64,000 nt of DNA, from the NCBI GenBank assembly GCA_013138975.1, contig WTBR01000006.1, forward strand, positions 62,001-126,000, in the 5' to 3' direction. A program made the position numbers and the translations under genes. The notes beneath the pieces are model-generated. The model searched no databases and was not told the origin of the DNA. It saw only the letters and a list, made by a program, of their open reading frames with translations. The stretch comes from Bacteroidales bacterium (GTDB lineage: Bacteria > Bacteroidota > Bacteroidia > Bacteroidales > UBA12077). Positions 39,687 through 49,615 of the stretch are shown here, one piece after another (position 1 is the first letter of the stretch; every line of letters begins with the position of its first letter).

Positions 39687-40595
39687 ATGAATACAATAAC
39701 ATCCTTAGATCAGATGGTACAACATCTATGTAATAGTGGCGTAAATAGAAGAATTGCGGTTGCCGTTGCCGAAGATGAAAATACTATTAGTGCACTAATC
39801 GAAGCCAAAGAAAAAGGATTTGCATCTCCAATTCTTATTGGGAATAAAAACAAAATTGAGGAAGCTTTAATTCTAGAAAATGCAAAACCTGAATCATTCC
39901 ACATTATTGACATTCCCGATCATACTTTAGCAGCAAAAGAAGCTGTAAGAATGGTTCGCAATGATGAAGCCGATGTTTTAATGAAAGGATTAATTGGTAC
40001 AGATAAATTTCTTAGAGCAGTTCTTGATAAAGAAGAAGGATTATTACCTCCTAAAGCTGTAATGACTTACGTTTGTGCACTTGAACTGCCGAAATATGAT
40101 AAACTTTTATTTGTTTCTGATACAGCAGTTATTCCTTATCCTGATTTAAAACAGAAAATTGCAATGGTAAATTATACCGTTCAAATGACAAAGAAATTTG
40201 GGATTGAGAATCCGAAAGTAGCATTAATTGGAGCATCAGAAAAAGTAAACGACAGTTTTCATTATTGTACCGATTATACCCAGATTTGCAAAATGGTTGA
40301 TCGTGGGCAAATTCCAAAGTGCACAATAGATGGCCCTTTGGATGTGTTTCTTGCTTGCGATAAAGAAAGCGTTAAAATCAAAGGAGTTCCAACTCCAATT
40401 AATGGAGAAGCCGATGCTTTAATATTCCCATCATTGGAATCCGCTAATAGTTTTTACAAAGGACTAATGTTGTTTGGTGGTGGCGAATTGGCAGGACTAA
40501 TTCAGGGAACAATAAAGCCTGTGGTTGTTATGTCTCGCAGCGAAAGCCAAAAATCTAAATTTTATTGTGTGGCTTTATCTTGTTTAATGGCGTAG
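39687..40595 (+). CDS. ptb: Phosphate butyryltransferase/phosphate acetyltransferase family
   Basis: DVLMKGLIGTDKFLRAVLDKEEGL; VALIGASEKVNDSF; DGPLDVFLA. Confidence 0.88.
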   Translation: MNTITSLDQMVQHLCNSGVNRRIAVAVAEDENTISALIEAKEKGFASPILIGNKNKIEEALILENAKPESFHIIDIPDHTLAAKEAVRMVRNDEADVLMKGLIGTDKFLRAVLDKEEGLLPPKAVMTYVCALELPKYDKLLFVSDTAVIPYPDLKQKIAMVNYTVQMTKKFGIENPKVALIGASEKVNDSFHYCTDYTQICKMVDRGQIPKCTIDGPLDVFLACDKESVKIKGVPTPINGEADALIFPSLESANSFYKGLMLFGGGELAGLIQGTIKPVVVMSRSESQKSKFYCVALSCLMA

Positions 40596-40727
40596 AATTT
40601 TAACACTAAGGTTCATTTGTAGAGAATAATAAACAATAAAGCAGTTATAATCTTTGTGTCTTTTGCGAAAAAGCTTTGTGTGCTTTGTGGTTAATTTTAA
40701 AGAAATGTAATTTAAAAGTAAATTAAA

Positions 40728-41507
40728 ATGTCAAACAATCTTAACATATCCTGTATTCAAACCGAATTGGTTTGGGAAAATATTGATCAGAACCTGAAAC
40801 AATTTTCTGAAAAACTAAATCAATTACCTCAAAATACAGAATTAGTTGTATTACCGGAAATGTTTACTACCGGCTTTACAATGAACGCTGCTGAAATGGC
40901 TGAACCAATGGAAGGTAAAACATTTCATTGGATGAAAGAACAAGCTAAAAAACACAATAAGATTCTTATTGGAAGTGTAATTATTAAGGAAGATAAGAAT
41001 TTCTATAATCGATGTATTACAATGTTCCCCAATGGAGAATATTATACATATGATAAAGGCCATCTATTCCGCATGGAGAAGGAAAATAAAGATTTCACAA
41101 AAGGAGAAAGTAAAACAATTTTTAAACATAATGGATGGAGAGTTTGTACACTTATATGTTACGATTTACGTTTTCCGGTTTGGAGTAGAAATCAAGATGA
41201 CTACGATTTATTAATTTATATTGCAAGTTGGCCTGAAAGTAGAAGAGAAGTTTGGAACACTCTTTTAAAAGCAAGAGCTATTGAAAACCAGTCGTATGTG
41301 ATTGGAGTGAATCGTATTGGAAGTGATGGAGAAGGAATAACATATTCGGGTGACACAGTTATAATAAACCCAAAAGGTCAAATTATTACAAAGGCAAATG
41401 ATTATAAAGATGAAATAATTAATGCAGATTTATCGTTAGAAGAGTTGAACCAATTTAGGGAAAAATTTCCCGTGTTCCTTGATGCTGACGATTTCAAAAT
41501 ATTATAA
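40728..41507 (+). CDS. Nitrilase/omega-amidase-like carbon-nitrogen hydrolase
   Basis: ELVVLPEMFTTGF (Glu), YDKGHLFRMEKE (Lys), VCTLICYDLRFPVWSR (Cys). Confidence 0.93.
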   Translation: MSNNLNISCIQTELVWENIDQNLKQFSEKLNQLPQNTELVVLPEMFTTGFTMNAAEMAEPMEGKTFHWMKEQAKKHNKILIGSVIIKEDKNFYNRCITMFPNGEYYTYDKGHLFRMEKENKDFTKGESKTIFKHNGWRVCTLICYDLRFPVWSRNQDDYDLLIYIASWPESRREVWNTLLKARAIENQSYVIGVNRIGSDGEGITYSGDTVIINPKGQIITKANDYKDEIINADLSLEELNQFREKFPVFLDADDFKIL

Positions 41508-41522
41508 CAATACTTGGTTAAT

Positions 41523-41602
41523 CTTTGGCAAAGTTGAATTTTACAAATGGTCAAACTGCTAATAGTTAGTCGTATGATTAAATTAAGCTAGATTTGCCAA
41601 AG
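41523..41602. repeat. Palindromic element, family F copy 1, upstream of relA/spoT
   Basis: ctttggcaaagttgaatttt...aagctagatttgccaaag. Confidence 0.75.
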
Positions 41603-41652
41603 TTCTTAATTTCAAACTATTACAAAAATGTAACGAACTATTATTATAAAAA

Positions 41653-43890
41653 ATGTTACCAAAAATAAATTTCGATAAAAAAACCGAAGGAAAAATTACA
41701 GAAAGAGAACGAAAAATAATCCTTAATAAATACAAAGAATTACTACAGTTATCCGAGGATTTTACGAAGAAAAAGGAGCTTGAATTAATTAGAAAAGCGC
41801 TGGATATTTCAGTAGATGTTTTTGAGGGTCAGCGTTCAGCTACAGGTAATCCTGTAATTTTAGATATTCTGGAAACAACGATAATAGTTGTTGATCAAAT
41901 TGGACTGGGAACAAGATCGGTTGCTGCTACTTTATTGTATCAAACGGTTATCGAAAATAAAATCACATTAAAAGAAATAGAAAAAGAGTTTGATAAAACC
42001 ATTATGTTAATAGTCGATGGTTTGGTTCAAATTTCTGATATAACAACTAAAACATCAGCCAATCAAGCAGAAAATTTTAGGCAGATGCTTTTAACTTTAG
42101 CGGAAGATGTTAGGGTAATTTTAATTAAGCTGGCTATTTTGTTGAACACAATGCGTAGTTTAAGCAATATGCCCGAAGAATATCAGATAAAAACTGCATT
42201 GGAAACATTTTCATTGTACGCTCCATTAGCACATCGTTTGGGTTTGTATAATATTAAATCGGAGTTAGAGAATTTATCTTTAAAGTATACCGAAAATGAA
42301 AAGTATAAAGAAATAATAAAAAAACTAAAGAATACAACCGCTAAGCGTGAGCGTTTTATTAAAAAGTTTATTGCACCAATAGAAAAGGAGTTAAAGGAAC
42401 AAAAAGTTGATTACGAGATAAAAGGAAGACCAAAATCGGTATATTCCATTTGGCAAAAAATGAAAAAGCAAAATGTAGATTTCGAAGAGGTTTATGATAT
42501 TTTTGCTATTCGAATAATTTTAAACTCAAAACCAACGAAAGAAAAGGCAGATTGCTGGAGAGCTTACTCTGTTGTCACCGATTTTTATCAGCCAAACCCA
42601 AAACGATTACGCGATTGGATTTCAATACCTAAAACCAATGGTTACGAATCATTACACACTACCGTTGTTGGGCCCGAAAGCAAATGGGTTGAAGTTCAAA
42701 TTCGAACTCAACGAATGGACGAAATAGCCGAAAAAGGATATGCAGCACACTGGCGCTATAAAGGAGTAAAAGCTGAAAAAGGAATAGATCAGTGGATGCA
42801 AAAAGTCAGAGAAGGAATAGAGTCTAATAGCGTTGCCAATTGCGAAACAATTGATGATTTAAAATTAAATCTTTACAATAAAGAAGTTTTTGTTTTTACA
42901 CCAACCGGTGATTTAAAAAAACTTCCTGCAGGATCTACCGTTCTTGATTTTGCATATGATATTCACTCTGATGTCGGGAATACCTGTGTTGGTGCAATGA
43001 TAAACCATAAAAACGCAACCATAAAACAGCAATTACAAAATGGAGATCAAGTAAGTATTGTAACATCTAAATCTCAAAAACCTAAAATGGATTGGTTAAA
43101 TTTTGTTGTTTCATCAAAGGCAAAGACCAAAATTAAATCCACATTACGCGAAGAAAAATATAAGGAAGCCGAAGCAGGTAAAGAGTTGTTAAAAAGAAGA
43201 TTGAAAAATTGGAAAATAAAATTTGACGATCAATTAATAGAAGTATTATTAAAACAATTTAAGCTTAAAAAGCCTGTTGATTTATATCAGTCTATTGCTA
43301 CTGAAAAAATAGATGTAAAAGACATAAAGGATTTCTTAAATGAGGATTCAAAAGAACCAGAAACTGTAAAAGAAGTTTTAGAAAAAAAAGAAACTTCGTT
43401 AAAAGAAAAGGGGTCAAGTGCCGGCAATGATTTATTGTTAATTGATGATGAACTTAGTAATCTTGATTATAAATTAGCTAAATGTTGCAACCCAATTTTA
43501 GGTGATTCTATTTTTGGATTTGTTACGGTGAGCGAAGGAATAAAAATTCATAGAACAAGTTGTCCTAATGCCAGACAATTAATTGAAAAATACAATTATA
43601 GAATTTTAAAAGCACAGTGGTCAAAATATGCTTCCAAACAATCATTTCAAGCAACAATTAAAATTACAGGTATCGATGAGGTAGGAATGCTGAATAAAAT
43701 AACCTCAGTAATTTCTAAAGATCTGAAAGTTCAAATGCGATCGATTGCAATAGATTCAATTGACGGAATGTTCGATGGAACACTTAAAATAGTTGTTGAA
43801 AGCATTAAACATCTTGAAGGATTAATATCAAAATTAAAACAAGAAAAAGGAATATTAAAAGTTTCACGTGTTGATTCTGTCGACAATTAA
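41653..43890 (+). CDS. relA: RelA/SpoT family (p)ppGpp synthetase with degenerate HD hydrolase domain, TGS and ACT-like domains
   Basis: Intact synthetase motifs (EIKGRPKSVYSIWQKM, VYDIFAIRII, TNGYESLHTTVVGP, VEVQIRTQRMDEIAEKGYAAHW); HD region reads LLYQTVIEN and KLAILLNTMRSL. Confidence 0.93.
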   Translation: MLPKINFDKKTEGKITERERKIILNKYKELLQLSEDFTKKKELELIRKALDISVDVFEGQRSATGNPVILDILETTIIVVDQIGLGTRSVAATLLYQTVIENKITLKEIEKEFDKTIMLIVDGLVQISDITTKTSANQAENFRQMLLTLAEDVRVILIKLAILLNTMRSLSNMPEEYQIKTALETFSLYAPLAHRLGLYNIKSELENLSLKYTENEKYKEIIKKLKNTTAKRERFIKKFIAPIEKELKEQKVDYEIKGRPKSVYSIWQKMKKQNVDFEEVYDIFAIRIILNSKPTKEKADCWRAYSVVTDFYQPNPKRLRDWISIPKTNGYESLHTTVVGPESKWVEVQIRTQRMDEIAEKGYAAHWRYKGVKAEKGIDQWMQKVREGIESNSVANCETIDDLKLNLYNKEVFVFTPTGDLKKLPAGSTVLDFAYDIHSDVGNTCVGAMINHKNATIKQQLQNGDQVSIVTSKSQKPKMDWLNFVVSSKAKTKIKSTLREEKYKEAEAGKELLKRRLKNWKIKFDDQLIEVLLKQFKLKKPVDLYQSIATEKIDVKDIKDFLNEDSKEPETVKEVLEKKETSLKEKGSSAGNDLLLIDDELSNLDYKLAKCCNPILGDSIFGFVTVSEGIKIHRTSCPNARQLIEKYNYRILKAQWSKYASKQSFQATIKITGIDEVGMLNKITSVISKDLKVQMRSIAIDSIDGMFDGTLKIVVESIKHLEGLISKLKQEKGILKVSRVDSVDN

Positions 43891-43901
43891 AACTATTTTC
43901 A

Positions 43902-43981
43902 CATTGGCAAAGTTGAATTTTGCATATAGTTAAACTGCTGATAATTAGTTGTGTGATTAAATTGAGTTAGCTTTGCCAAAG
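43902..43981. repeat. Palindromic element, family F copy 2
   Basis: attggcaaagttgaattttgcatatag...gttagctttgccaaag. Confidence 0.75.
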
Positions 43982-44006
43982 CTCATAATTTCAATACTTT
44001 GTTAAT

Positions 44007-44087
44007 CTTTGGCAAAGTTGAATTTTCGCAAGTGATTAGACTATTGATAATTACTTACATAGTTAAATTAAGCTGAGTTTGCCAAAG
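44007..44087. repeat. Palindromic element, family F copy 3
   Basis: ctttggcaaagttgaattttcgcaag...gctgagtttgccaaag. Confidence 0.75.
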
Positions 44088-44116
44088 TTTTTAATTTCAA
44101 ATAAATACCATAAATC

Positions 44117-44184
44117 CGCAAAGCGTGGCACGGATTTATTAATAATCAGCAAGTTGATTATAATTCCATGTAACGAACTATTAT
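44117..44184. repeat. Dispersed element, family E copy 3
   Basis: aaagcgtggcacggatttattaataatcagcaagttgattataattccatgt. Confidence 0.6.
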
Positions 44185-44304
44185 ATTATTATGATAAAAG
44201 CGAATAAAAAAAACAGTGCTAAAATTATTCTCTTTAAATCTTTATATTTGTAACAATAAACAAAATATCATTATCGTTCGTTTTATAGCTTAGATACTGA
44301 ATAA

Positions 44305-44982
44305 ATGAGAACTTCAATTTTGGTCATAATAGTTATAATTGGTCTAAACTCATTAGGGTTTTCTCAGGTATATCCATTATTACCTAAATTTTATCAAGCT
44401 TTAGATTCTTCTGTATTAGCAAAGAATAATAAAAAGGAAGAACCAAAAAAATCAACATTAATGAAACATCACGAGAGGGTTTCATATTCAGTTACACTTG
44501 GCACAGGTTATAATAACTTTGGCAATGATATTTCAATGATGAATTCTTATATAGCACCTTCAGTTAATTATTGGGCAAGCTCAAAACTTAATTTTACAGT
44601 CACTGGAATTTTTATGCAAAATAATTTTTCAGGAATGGAAGGGTTAAGTAGATTAGAACCGGGATATTCGATAAATTCAAATATGTCGAATTATGGAATT
44701 TCCGGAAGTGCATATTATCAACTTTCAGAAAAATGGAGTTTTTGGGGAGACGGAGTGTATCTTGAAGATCAATCGGTTTTTAGCAATTATTCTTCAGAAA
44801 CCTATGATAATGATTTTAAAACAGTTTCAGTTGGTGTGGCCTATAAAGTAAATGACACTTTCCATTTTAATATACAATGCAGATTTATGGATGGTTTGAA
44901 TCCTGCATATAATTACAATTCACCTTTTTATAATCCGGGATATAGTTCTTATCGATCGAATTTTGATTTTTGGGCTTATTAA
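44305..44982 (+). CDS. Hypothetical secreted, beta-barrel-like protein
   Basis: Signal peptide; alternating aromatic/hydrophobic strands (YSVTLGTGYNNFG, KLNFTVTGIFMQNNF). Confidence 0.7.
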   Translation: MRTSILVIIVIIGLNSLGFSQVYPLLPKFYQALDSSVLAKNNKKEEPKKSTLMKHHERVSYSVTLGTGYNNFGNDISMMNSYIAPSVNYWASSKLNFTVTGIFMQNNFSGMEGLSRLEPGYSINSNMSNYGISGSAYYQLSEKWSFWGDGVYLEDQSVFSNYSSETYDNDFKTVSVGVAYKVNDTFHFNIQCRFMDGLNPAYNYNSPFYNPGYSSYRSNFDFWAY

Positions 44983-44984
44983 TA

Positions 44985-45812
44985 ATGCTTAAATTAAAAA
45001 CATACACTCTTTTTATTACACTTGTATTTACGAAAGTATTTATTGTCAATTCTCAAAATATAGTAGATCAATTTCCTGTATTCAATGTAGGTGAAAAAAT
45101 TTCCTATGATGCAGCTTATAATTGGGGATTTATATGGATTAATGCCGGGAATGTTGAATTTGAGGTTAATGAAGCTAAATATATAGGAAATGAGGTTTAT
45201 CATTTTAACAGTTATGGATCTAGTATACCGTCATATGACTGGTTGTTTAAAGTTCGTGATTATTTTCAATCATATGCCCGAAAAGAAGATTTAGCCCCAT
45301 TGTTTTTTGATCGCAATACATACGAAGGAGGCCATATAGTTCATAATCGCTTTACTTTTGATTATAAAGAAAGATTAATTTATTCTCAAACAGAAAATTC
45401 GAAGAAGCCTTATGCAGAAGACACCTTGGAACTTCAACAAAATATTTATGACGTTATTTCCGGAGTGTATTATATTCGAAACCTCGATTTTGAAAAGTAC
45501 GCAATAAACGATACCATTCCAATTCGAATGATAATTGATAATGAGATATTTAACCTATATATTAGGTATCTTGGGAAAGAAATAATAAAAACGCATAATA
45601 AGCAAAAATTCAAAACAATAAAATTCTCTGCTTTGTTAATTGAAGGGACTATCTTTAGAGGAGGAGAAGATTTATTTGTTTGGGTTAGCGATGATCAGAA
45701 TAGAATTCCAATATTAGTTGAAGCTAAAATTCTTATCGGATCAGTAAAAGCGACTATTAGGGAAACAGAAAACCTGAAATATCCGCTCTCATCAGAAATT
45801 AAACATAATTAA
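44985..45812 (+). CDS. DUF3108-like protein (ORF track start at 44970)
   Basis: FPVFNVGEKISYDAAYNWGFIWINAGNVEFEV; DVISGVYYIRNLDF. Confidence 0.8.
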   Translation: MLKLKTYTLFITLVFTKVFIVNSQNIVDQFPVFNVGEKISYDAAYNWGFIWINAGNVEFEVNEAKYIGNEVYHFNSYGSSIPSYDWLFKVRDYFQSYARKEDLAPLFFDRNTYEGGHIVHNRFTFDYKERLIYSQTENSKKPYAEDTLELQQNIYDVISGVYYIRNLDFEKYAINDTIPIRMIIDNEIFNLYIRYLGKEIIKTHNKQKFKTIKFSALLIEGTIFRGGEDLFVWVSDDQNRIPILVEAKILIGSVKATIRETENLKYPLSSEIKHN

Positions 45813-45902
45813 TATAAGTGCGACATAATAATTTAACATAAGTGAAGTCTTATTAGCTTAAATTCAATAATCCAGAGAATTAGGCTTAACCTAACCATAA
45901 TT

Positions 45903-46034
45903 GAAGGTGTCTCAAAAGTTAGAAAGTAATCTATACTTCGACAAGCTCAGTATGACAACTTTCTTTAATCAGTTTGTCACACTTAGCTTGTCGAAGAGGT
46001 TTTGTTTAATTACTAGCATTTTGGACGCTTTTTC
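45903..46034. repeat. MITE-like element, family A
   Basis: gaaggtgtctcaaaagttagaaagtaatctatacttcgacaagctcagtatgacaa...cttgtcgaag...cattttggacgc. Confidence 0.7.
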
Positions 46035-46243
46035 TTAGCTATTTTTTAAAGATCCTAATATAAAGGTCAGGGTTGCTGAAAACCAAATATTTACGTATTT
46101 TCTTATATCGAACACACGTTAATCAAAAATACCTTCTAAATGAACGTGATATTTTTCATATTTACTAATACTCAATTTTATATTTTTTAAACTAATTTTG
46201 CGTAATAAGGGAAAACAGTATTTAATATCATAAATAATTAAAA

Positions 46244-47437
46244 ATGCATAATTCAGTAAAAATTACAGATAAAGTTCATTGGCTAGGTGCAAATGATCGT
46301 AGGACAAATTTATTCGAGAATATGTGGCCTATTCCAAACGGAGTATCATATAATTCCTATTTAATAATTGATGAAAAAATAGCTTTAGTTGATACGCTTG
46401 AATATGGTTCATCTGATGACTATATTGATAAAATTGAAAAGCTGATTGATGGTAGATCAATAGATTATTTAATAATTAATCATATGGAACCAGATCATTC
46501 AGGTTCTATAAAAATGATTGTAGAAAAATATCCAAATATCAAGCTTGTTGGAAACTTAAAGACATTTAAAATTATTGAATCATATTTTGGATATCAAGAC
46601 AAATGGTATCAGGTTGAAGATGGTGATGAATTGGACTTAGGAAAGCATAGATTGAAATTCATTATGACTCCCTGGGTACATTGGCCTGAAACAATGATGA
46701 CTTATGATCTTGAAGAAAAAATGCTTTTTTCGGGTGATGCTTTTGGAAGTTGGGGAGCTTTAGATGGTGGTATTTTTGACGATGAAATCGAATTCGAAAG
46801 ATATTACGAAGACGAAATGCGTCGTTACTATTCAAATATTGTAGGTAAATACAGTAATATGGTGCAAAAGGCTTTTAAAAAGCTTGATGGTGTCGATATT
46901 AAATATATTTGTTCGACTCATGGGCCAATTTGGAGATCGGATGTAAATAAAGTGATCTTTTTATACGACAAATGGAGTAAGTTAGAAGCTGAAGATGGAG
47001 TGGTAATTATTTATGGCTCAATGTATGGAAACACAGCAAAAATGGCCGACAGTATCGCACGTAAACTATCAGAACAGGGCATTAAAAAAATAAGAATCCA
47101 TGATGCTTCAAAAACGCATTTATCATATTTAATTAGTGATATTTGGAGATACAAAGGCTTGATTCTGGGAAGTTGTGCTTACAATTCAGGGATGTTACCA
47201 ACAATGGAAAACTTAACACGTACATTGGAACATATGGGTTTGAAAAAACGTTTTCTTGGATTATTTGGTTCGTATAGTTGGAATGGCGGTGGAGTAAAAT
47301 CACTATTTAAATTTCAGGAAAATATAGGTTTGGATTTAGTGTGCGATCCTTTTGATACAAAAGGAATTCCTGATGATGAAGCTTTTGAGCGTTGTAATGC
47401 AATAGCATTAGCTATGGCAGAAAAATTGAAAGTTTAA
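46244..47437 (+). CDS. Flavodiiron (FprA-family A-type flavoprotein) oxidoreductase
   Basis: Metallo-beta-lactamase-like HMEPDHSGS motif; flavodoxin module VIIYGSMYGNTAKMADSIARKL, LGLFGSYSWNGGGVKSL. Confidence 0.95.
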   Translation: MHNSVKITDKVHWLGANDRRTNLFENMWPIPNGVSYNSYLIIDEKIALVDTLEYGSSDDYIDKIEKLIDGRSIDYLIINHMEPDHSGSIKMIVEKYPNIKLVGNLKTFKIIESYFGYQDKWYQVEDGDELDLGKHRLKFIMTPWVHWPETMMTYDLEEKMLFSGDAFGSWGALDGGIFDDEIEFERYYEDEMRRYYSNIVGKYSNMVQKAFKKLDGVDIKYICSTHGPIWRSDVNKVIFLYDKWSKLEAEDGVVIIYGSMYGNTAKMADSIARKLSEQGIKKIRIHDASKTHLSYLISDIWRYKGLILGSCAYNSGMLPTMENLTRTLEHMGLKKRFLGLFGSYSWNGGGVKSLFKFQENIGLDLVCDPFDTKGIPDDEAFERCNAIALAMAEKLKV

Positions 47438-47460
47438 TATTCAAACAATATATAATAAAA

Positions 47461-47602
47461 GGGTGTCCAAAAAGACCAAGCAGTTGTCATTCTGTCCCGA
47501 TAGTTATCGGGATGTCGAAGAATCTATTTGATAATTAATAAGATAATTCAACAGGCTTAATATGACATTTTTTATAGAAGGTTTCCTTTTGGACAGCTTC
47601 TT
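47461..47602. repeat. MITE-like element, family A ends with alternative core
   Basis: gggtgtccaaaaag ... ccttttggacagcttc; core tgtcattctgtcccgatagttatcgggatgtcgaagaatct. Confidence 0.6.
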
Positions 47603-47659
47603 TTTTTTATTCATTATAATTCATAATCTTTATCTTTAAAATTTAGTAATAAAAACATT

Positions 47660-48049
47660 ATGGAATTTAATTTAGAAACAGGGATAACTTATACGGCAAA
47701 ACAAATAGTAGAGCCAAAAGATATAGCAGCACAATATGGTTCAGGATTAGTTGAAGTATTTGCAACACCTGCAATGATTGCATTAATGGAAAATGCTGCA
47801 TTGAATACCGTTTTACCATATTTAGGCGAAGAACATAATACTGTTGGTTTTGAAGTAAATATTAGGCATTTAAAACCAACTCCAGTGGGAATGAAAGTAG
47901 AGTGTACTGCTACATTAATAGAAACTGAAGGTAAAAGACTTGTATTTAAATTAGAAGCAAAAGATGAAGAAGGGAAAATAGGAGAGGGCACACATATTCG
48001 ATATATTATAAACTCGAAAAAATTTATGCAGAATCTCAATAAGAAATAA
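47660..48049 (+). CDS. Hotdog-fold thioesterase (FlK-like)
   Basis: VEVFATPAMIALMENAALNTVLPYL...TVGFEVNIRHLKPTPVGMKVECTA. Confidence 0.88.
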   Translation: MEFNLETGITYTAKQIVEPKDIAAQYGSGLVEVFATPAMIALMENAALNTVLPYLGEEHNTVGFEVNIRHLKPTPVGMKVECTATLIETEGKRLVFKLEAKDEEGKIGEGTHIRYIINSKKFMQNLNKK

Positions 48050-48098
48050 ACGTTTTTAATAGCCAAAAGCTAAGAGCTAAAAGTTAACAGCTAATTTT

Positions 48099-49268
48099 AT
48101 GAAGTATAATTTCGACGAAATAGTAAACAGAGAAAATACAGATTCCGTAAAATACGATTTACGTAAAGTAATATTTGAAAAAGAAGATGTGATTCCAATG
48201 TGGGTTGCCGATATGGATTTTAAAACTCCTGATTTTATTATAAATGCAATTAAGGAACGCTTAAATCATGAAGTATTTGGTTATAGTTTTCGATCTAAAT
48301 CATATTTCGAATCAATAATTAATTGGTTAAAACGTCGCCATAAGTGGGAAGTGCAAGAAGAATGGATGTCGTTTGGCCCTGGAATTGTTCCTGCAATAAA
48401 TATGGCAGTATTGGCTTACACCAAACCTGGTGACAAAATTATTGTCCAGACTCCGGTTTATTTCCCATTCTTTTCCGCCATTGTAAACAATAATAGAGTA
48501 CAAATTGAAAATCAACTTCAGTTAATAAATAATCGTTATTGTATCGATTTTGAAGATCTTGAAGAGAAGTTGAAAGAAGCAAAAATGATTATCCTTTCAA
48601 ATCCTCACAATCCGGGAGGATCTGTATGGACAAAAGATGAATTGAAAAAAATAGGTGATTTATGTGTTAAAAACGATGTGATAATATTGTCTGATGAAAT
48701 TCATGCTGACTTGGTTTTTAAAGAGTTTAATTATACCCCTTTGGCATCTTTATCAAAAGAAATTGATGATATTACTGTGACTTTTATTGCACCAAGTAAG
48801 ACTTTTAACATGGCTGCTTTAGCTACATCATCGCTTATATGCTCAAACAAGGAATTAAAAGAAAAATACGATAAAGTTCTTGATACAATCCATGTTGGAA
48901 TGGGTAATGTTTTTGGAGCTGTTGCTTCGGAGGCAGCTTATAATTTTGGTGATGAATGGTTAGGTCAACTCATGGAGTATTTATCGGGGAATTTAGATTA
49001 TTTAGATCATTATTTGAAAGAAAATATTCCGCAAATTAAGATGATACGACCTGAAGGTACATATTTAGTTTGGCTCGATTGTTCTGAATTAAAAATGACT
49101 GATAAAGAACTGAAAGATTTTATGATACAAAAGGCGGGTTTGGGATTAAATGCCGGTACTATGTTTGGAACAGGAGGCGAAGGTTTTATGCGAATAAATG
49201 TGGCATGTCCTAAGCAGACTATTACAGATGCATTAACTCGTTTGGAAAATGCTGTAAACAAATTATAA
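48099..49268 (+). CDS. patB: MalY/PatB family C-S lyase / aminotransferase
   Basis: NREN-TDSVKYD, MWVADMDFKTPDFI, LSNPHNPGGSVWT, LSDEIHADLVF, APSKTFNMAAL. Confidence 0.93.
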   Translation: MKYNFDEIVNRENTDSVKYDLRKVIFEKEDVIPMWVADMDFKTPDFIINAIKERLNHEVFGYSFRSKSYFESIINWLKRRHKWEVQEEWMSFGPGIVPAINMAVLAYTKPGDKIIVQTPVYFPFFSAIVNNNRVQIENQLQLINNRYCIDFEDLEEKLKEAKMIILSNPHNPGGSVWTKDELKKIGDLCVKNDVIILSDEIHADLVFKEFNYTPLASLSKEIDDITVTFIAPSKTFNMAALATSSLICSNKELKEKYDKVLDTIHVGMGNVFGAVASEAAYNFGDEWLGQLMEYLSGNLDYLDHYLKENIPQIKMIRPEGTYLVWLDCSELKMTDKELKDFMIQKAGLGLNAGTMFGTGGEGFMRINVACPKQTITDALTRLENAVNKL

Positions 49269-49272
49269 AAAC

Positions 49273-49581
49273 ATGGCCGAAAAAGGATTCAACCTTAAAG
49301 TGATTATACCAACGGATGATGGATTAATCGTTTCTTCAAAGGGAATAGAAAAGGCTAGTTATTATTTAATGTATAATGCAAGCAACAGAAGTTACCAGCT
49401 TGCAGGAAAAATAAAAACTTCAGAATATTTTAAAAATCAAAAATTTGATTCAACAACATTCAAGAATTTATGTGATCAAAATAATGTAGATGAAATTGTA
49501 GATTGCAAAGATTTCACAAGTAGCGAAATAAGTGAAGTGTTAAATAAACTAATAGATTTTATTGATAAAAAAACGAGCTAA
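49273..49581 (+). CDS. Hypothetical, possibly NifX/NifB-type cofactor-binding-like fold
   Basis: 102 aa, LKVIIPTDDGLIVSSKGIEKASYYLMYN... Confidence 0.5.
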   Translation: MAEKGFNLKVIIPTDDGLIVSSKGIEKASYYLMYNASNRSYQLAGKIKTSEYFKNQKFDSTTFKNLCDQNNVDEIVDCKDFTSSEISEVLNKLIDFIDKKTS

Positions 49582-49601
49582 TTATTATTAGCTCGTTTTA
49601 T
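49571..49601. terminator. Bidirectional terminator overlapping the stop codon of 49273..49581
   Basis: aaaacgagctaattattattagctcgtttt between convergent genes. Confidence 0.75.
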
Positions 49602-49615
49602 ATTATTTGAAACTA

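Noticed and set aside
47689-48066. 125-aa minus-strand ORF
   Set aside because: Antisense to the FlK-like thioesterase.
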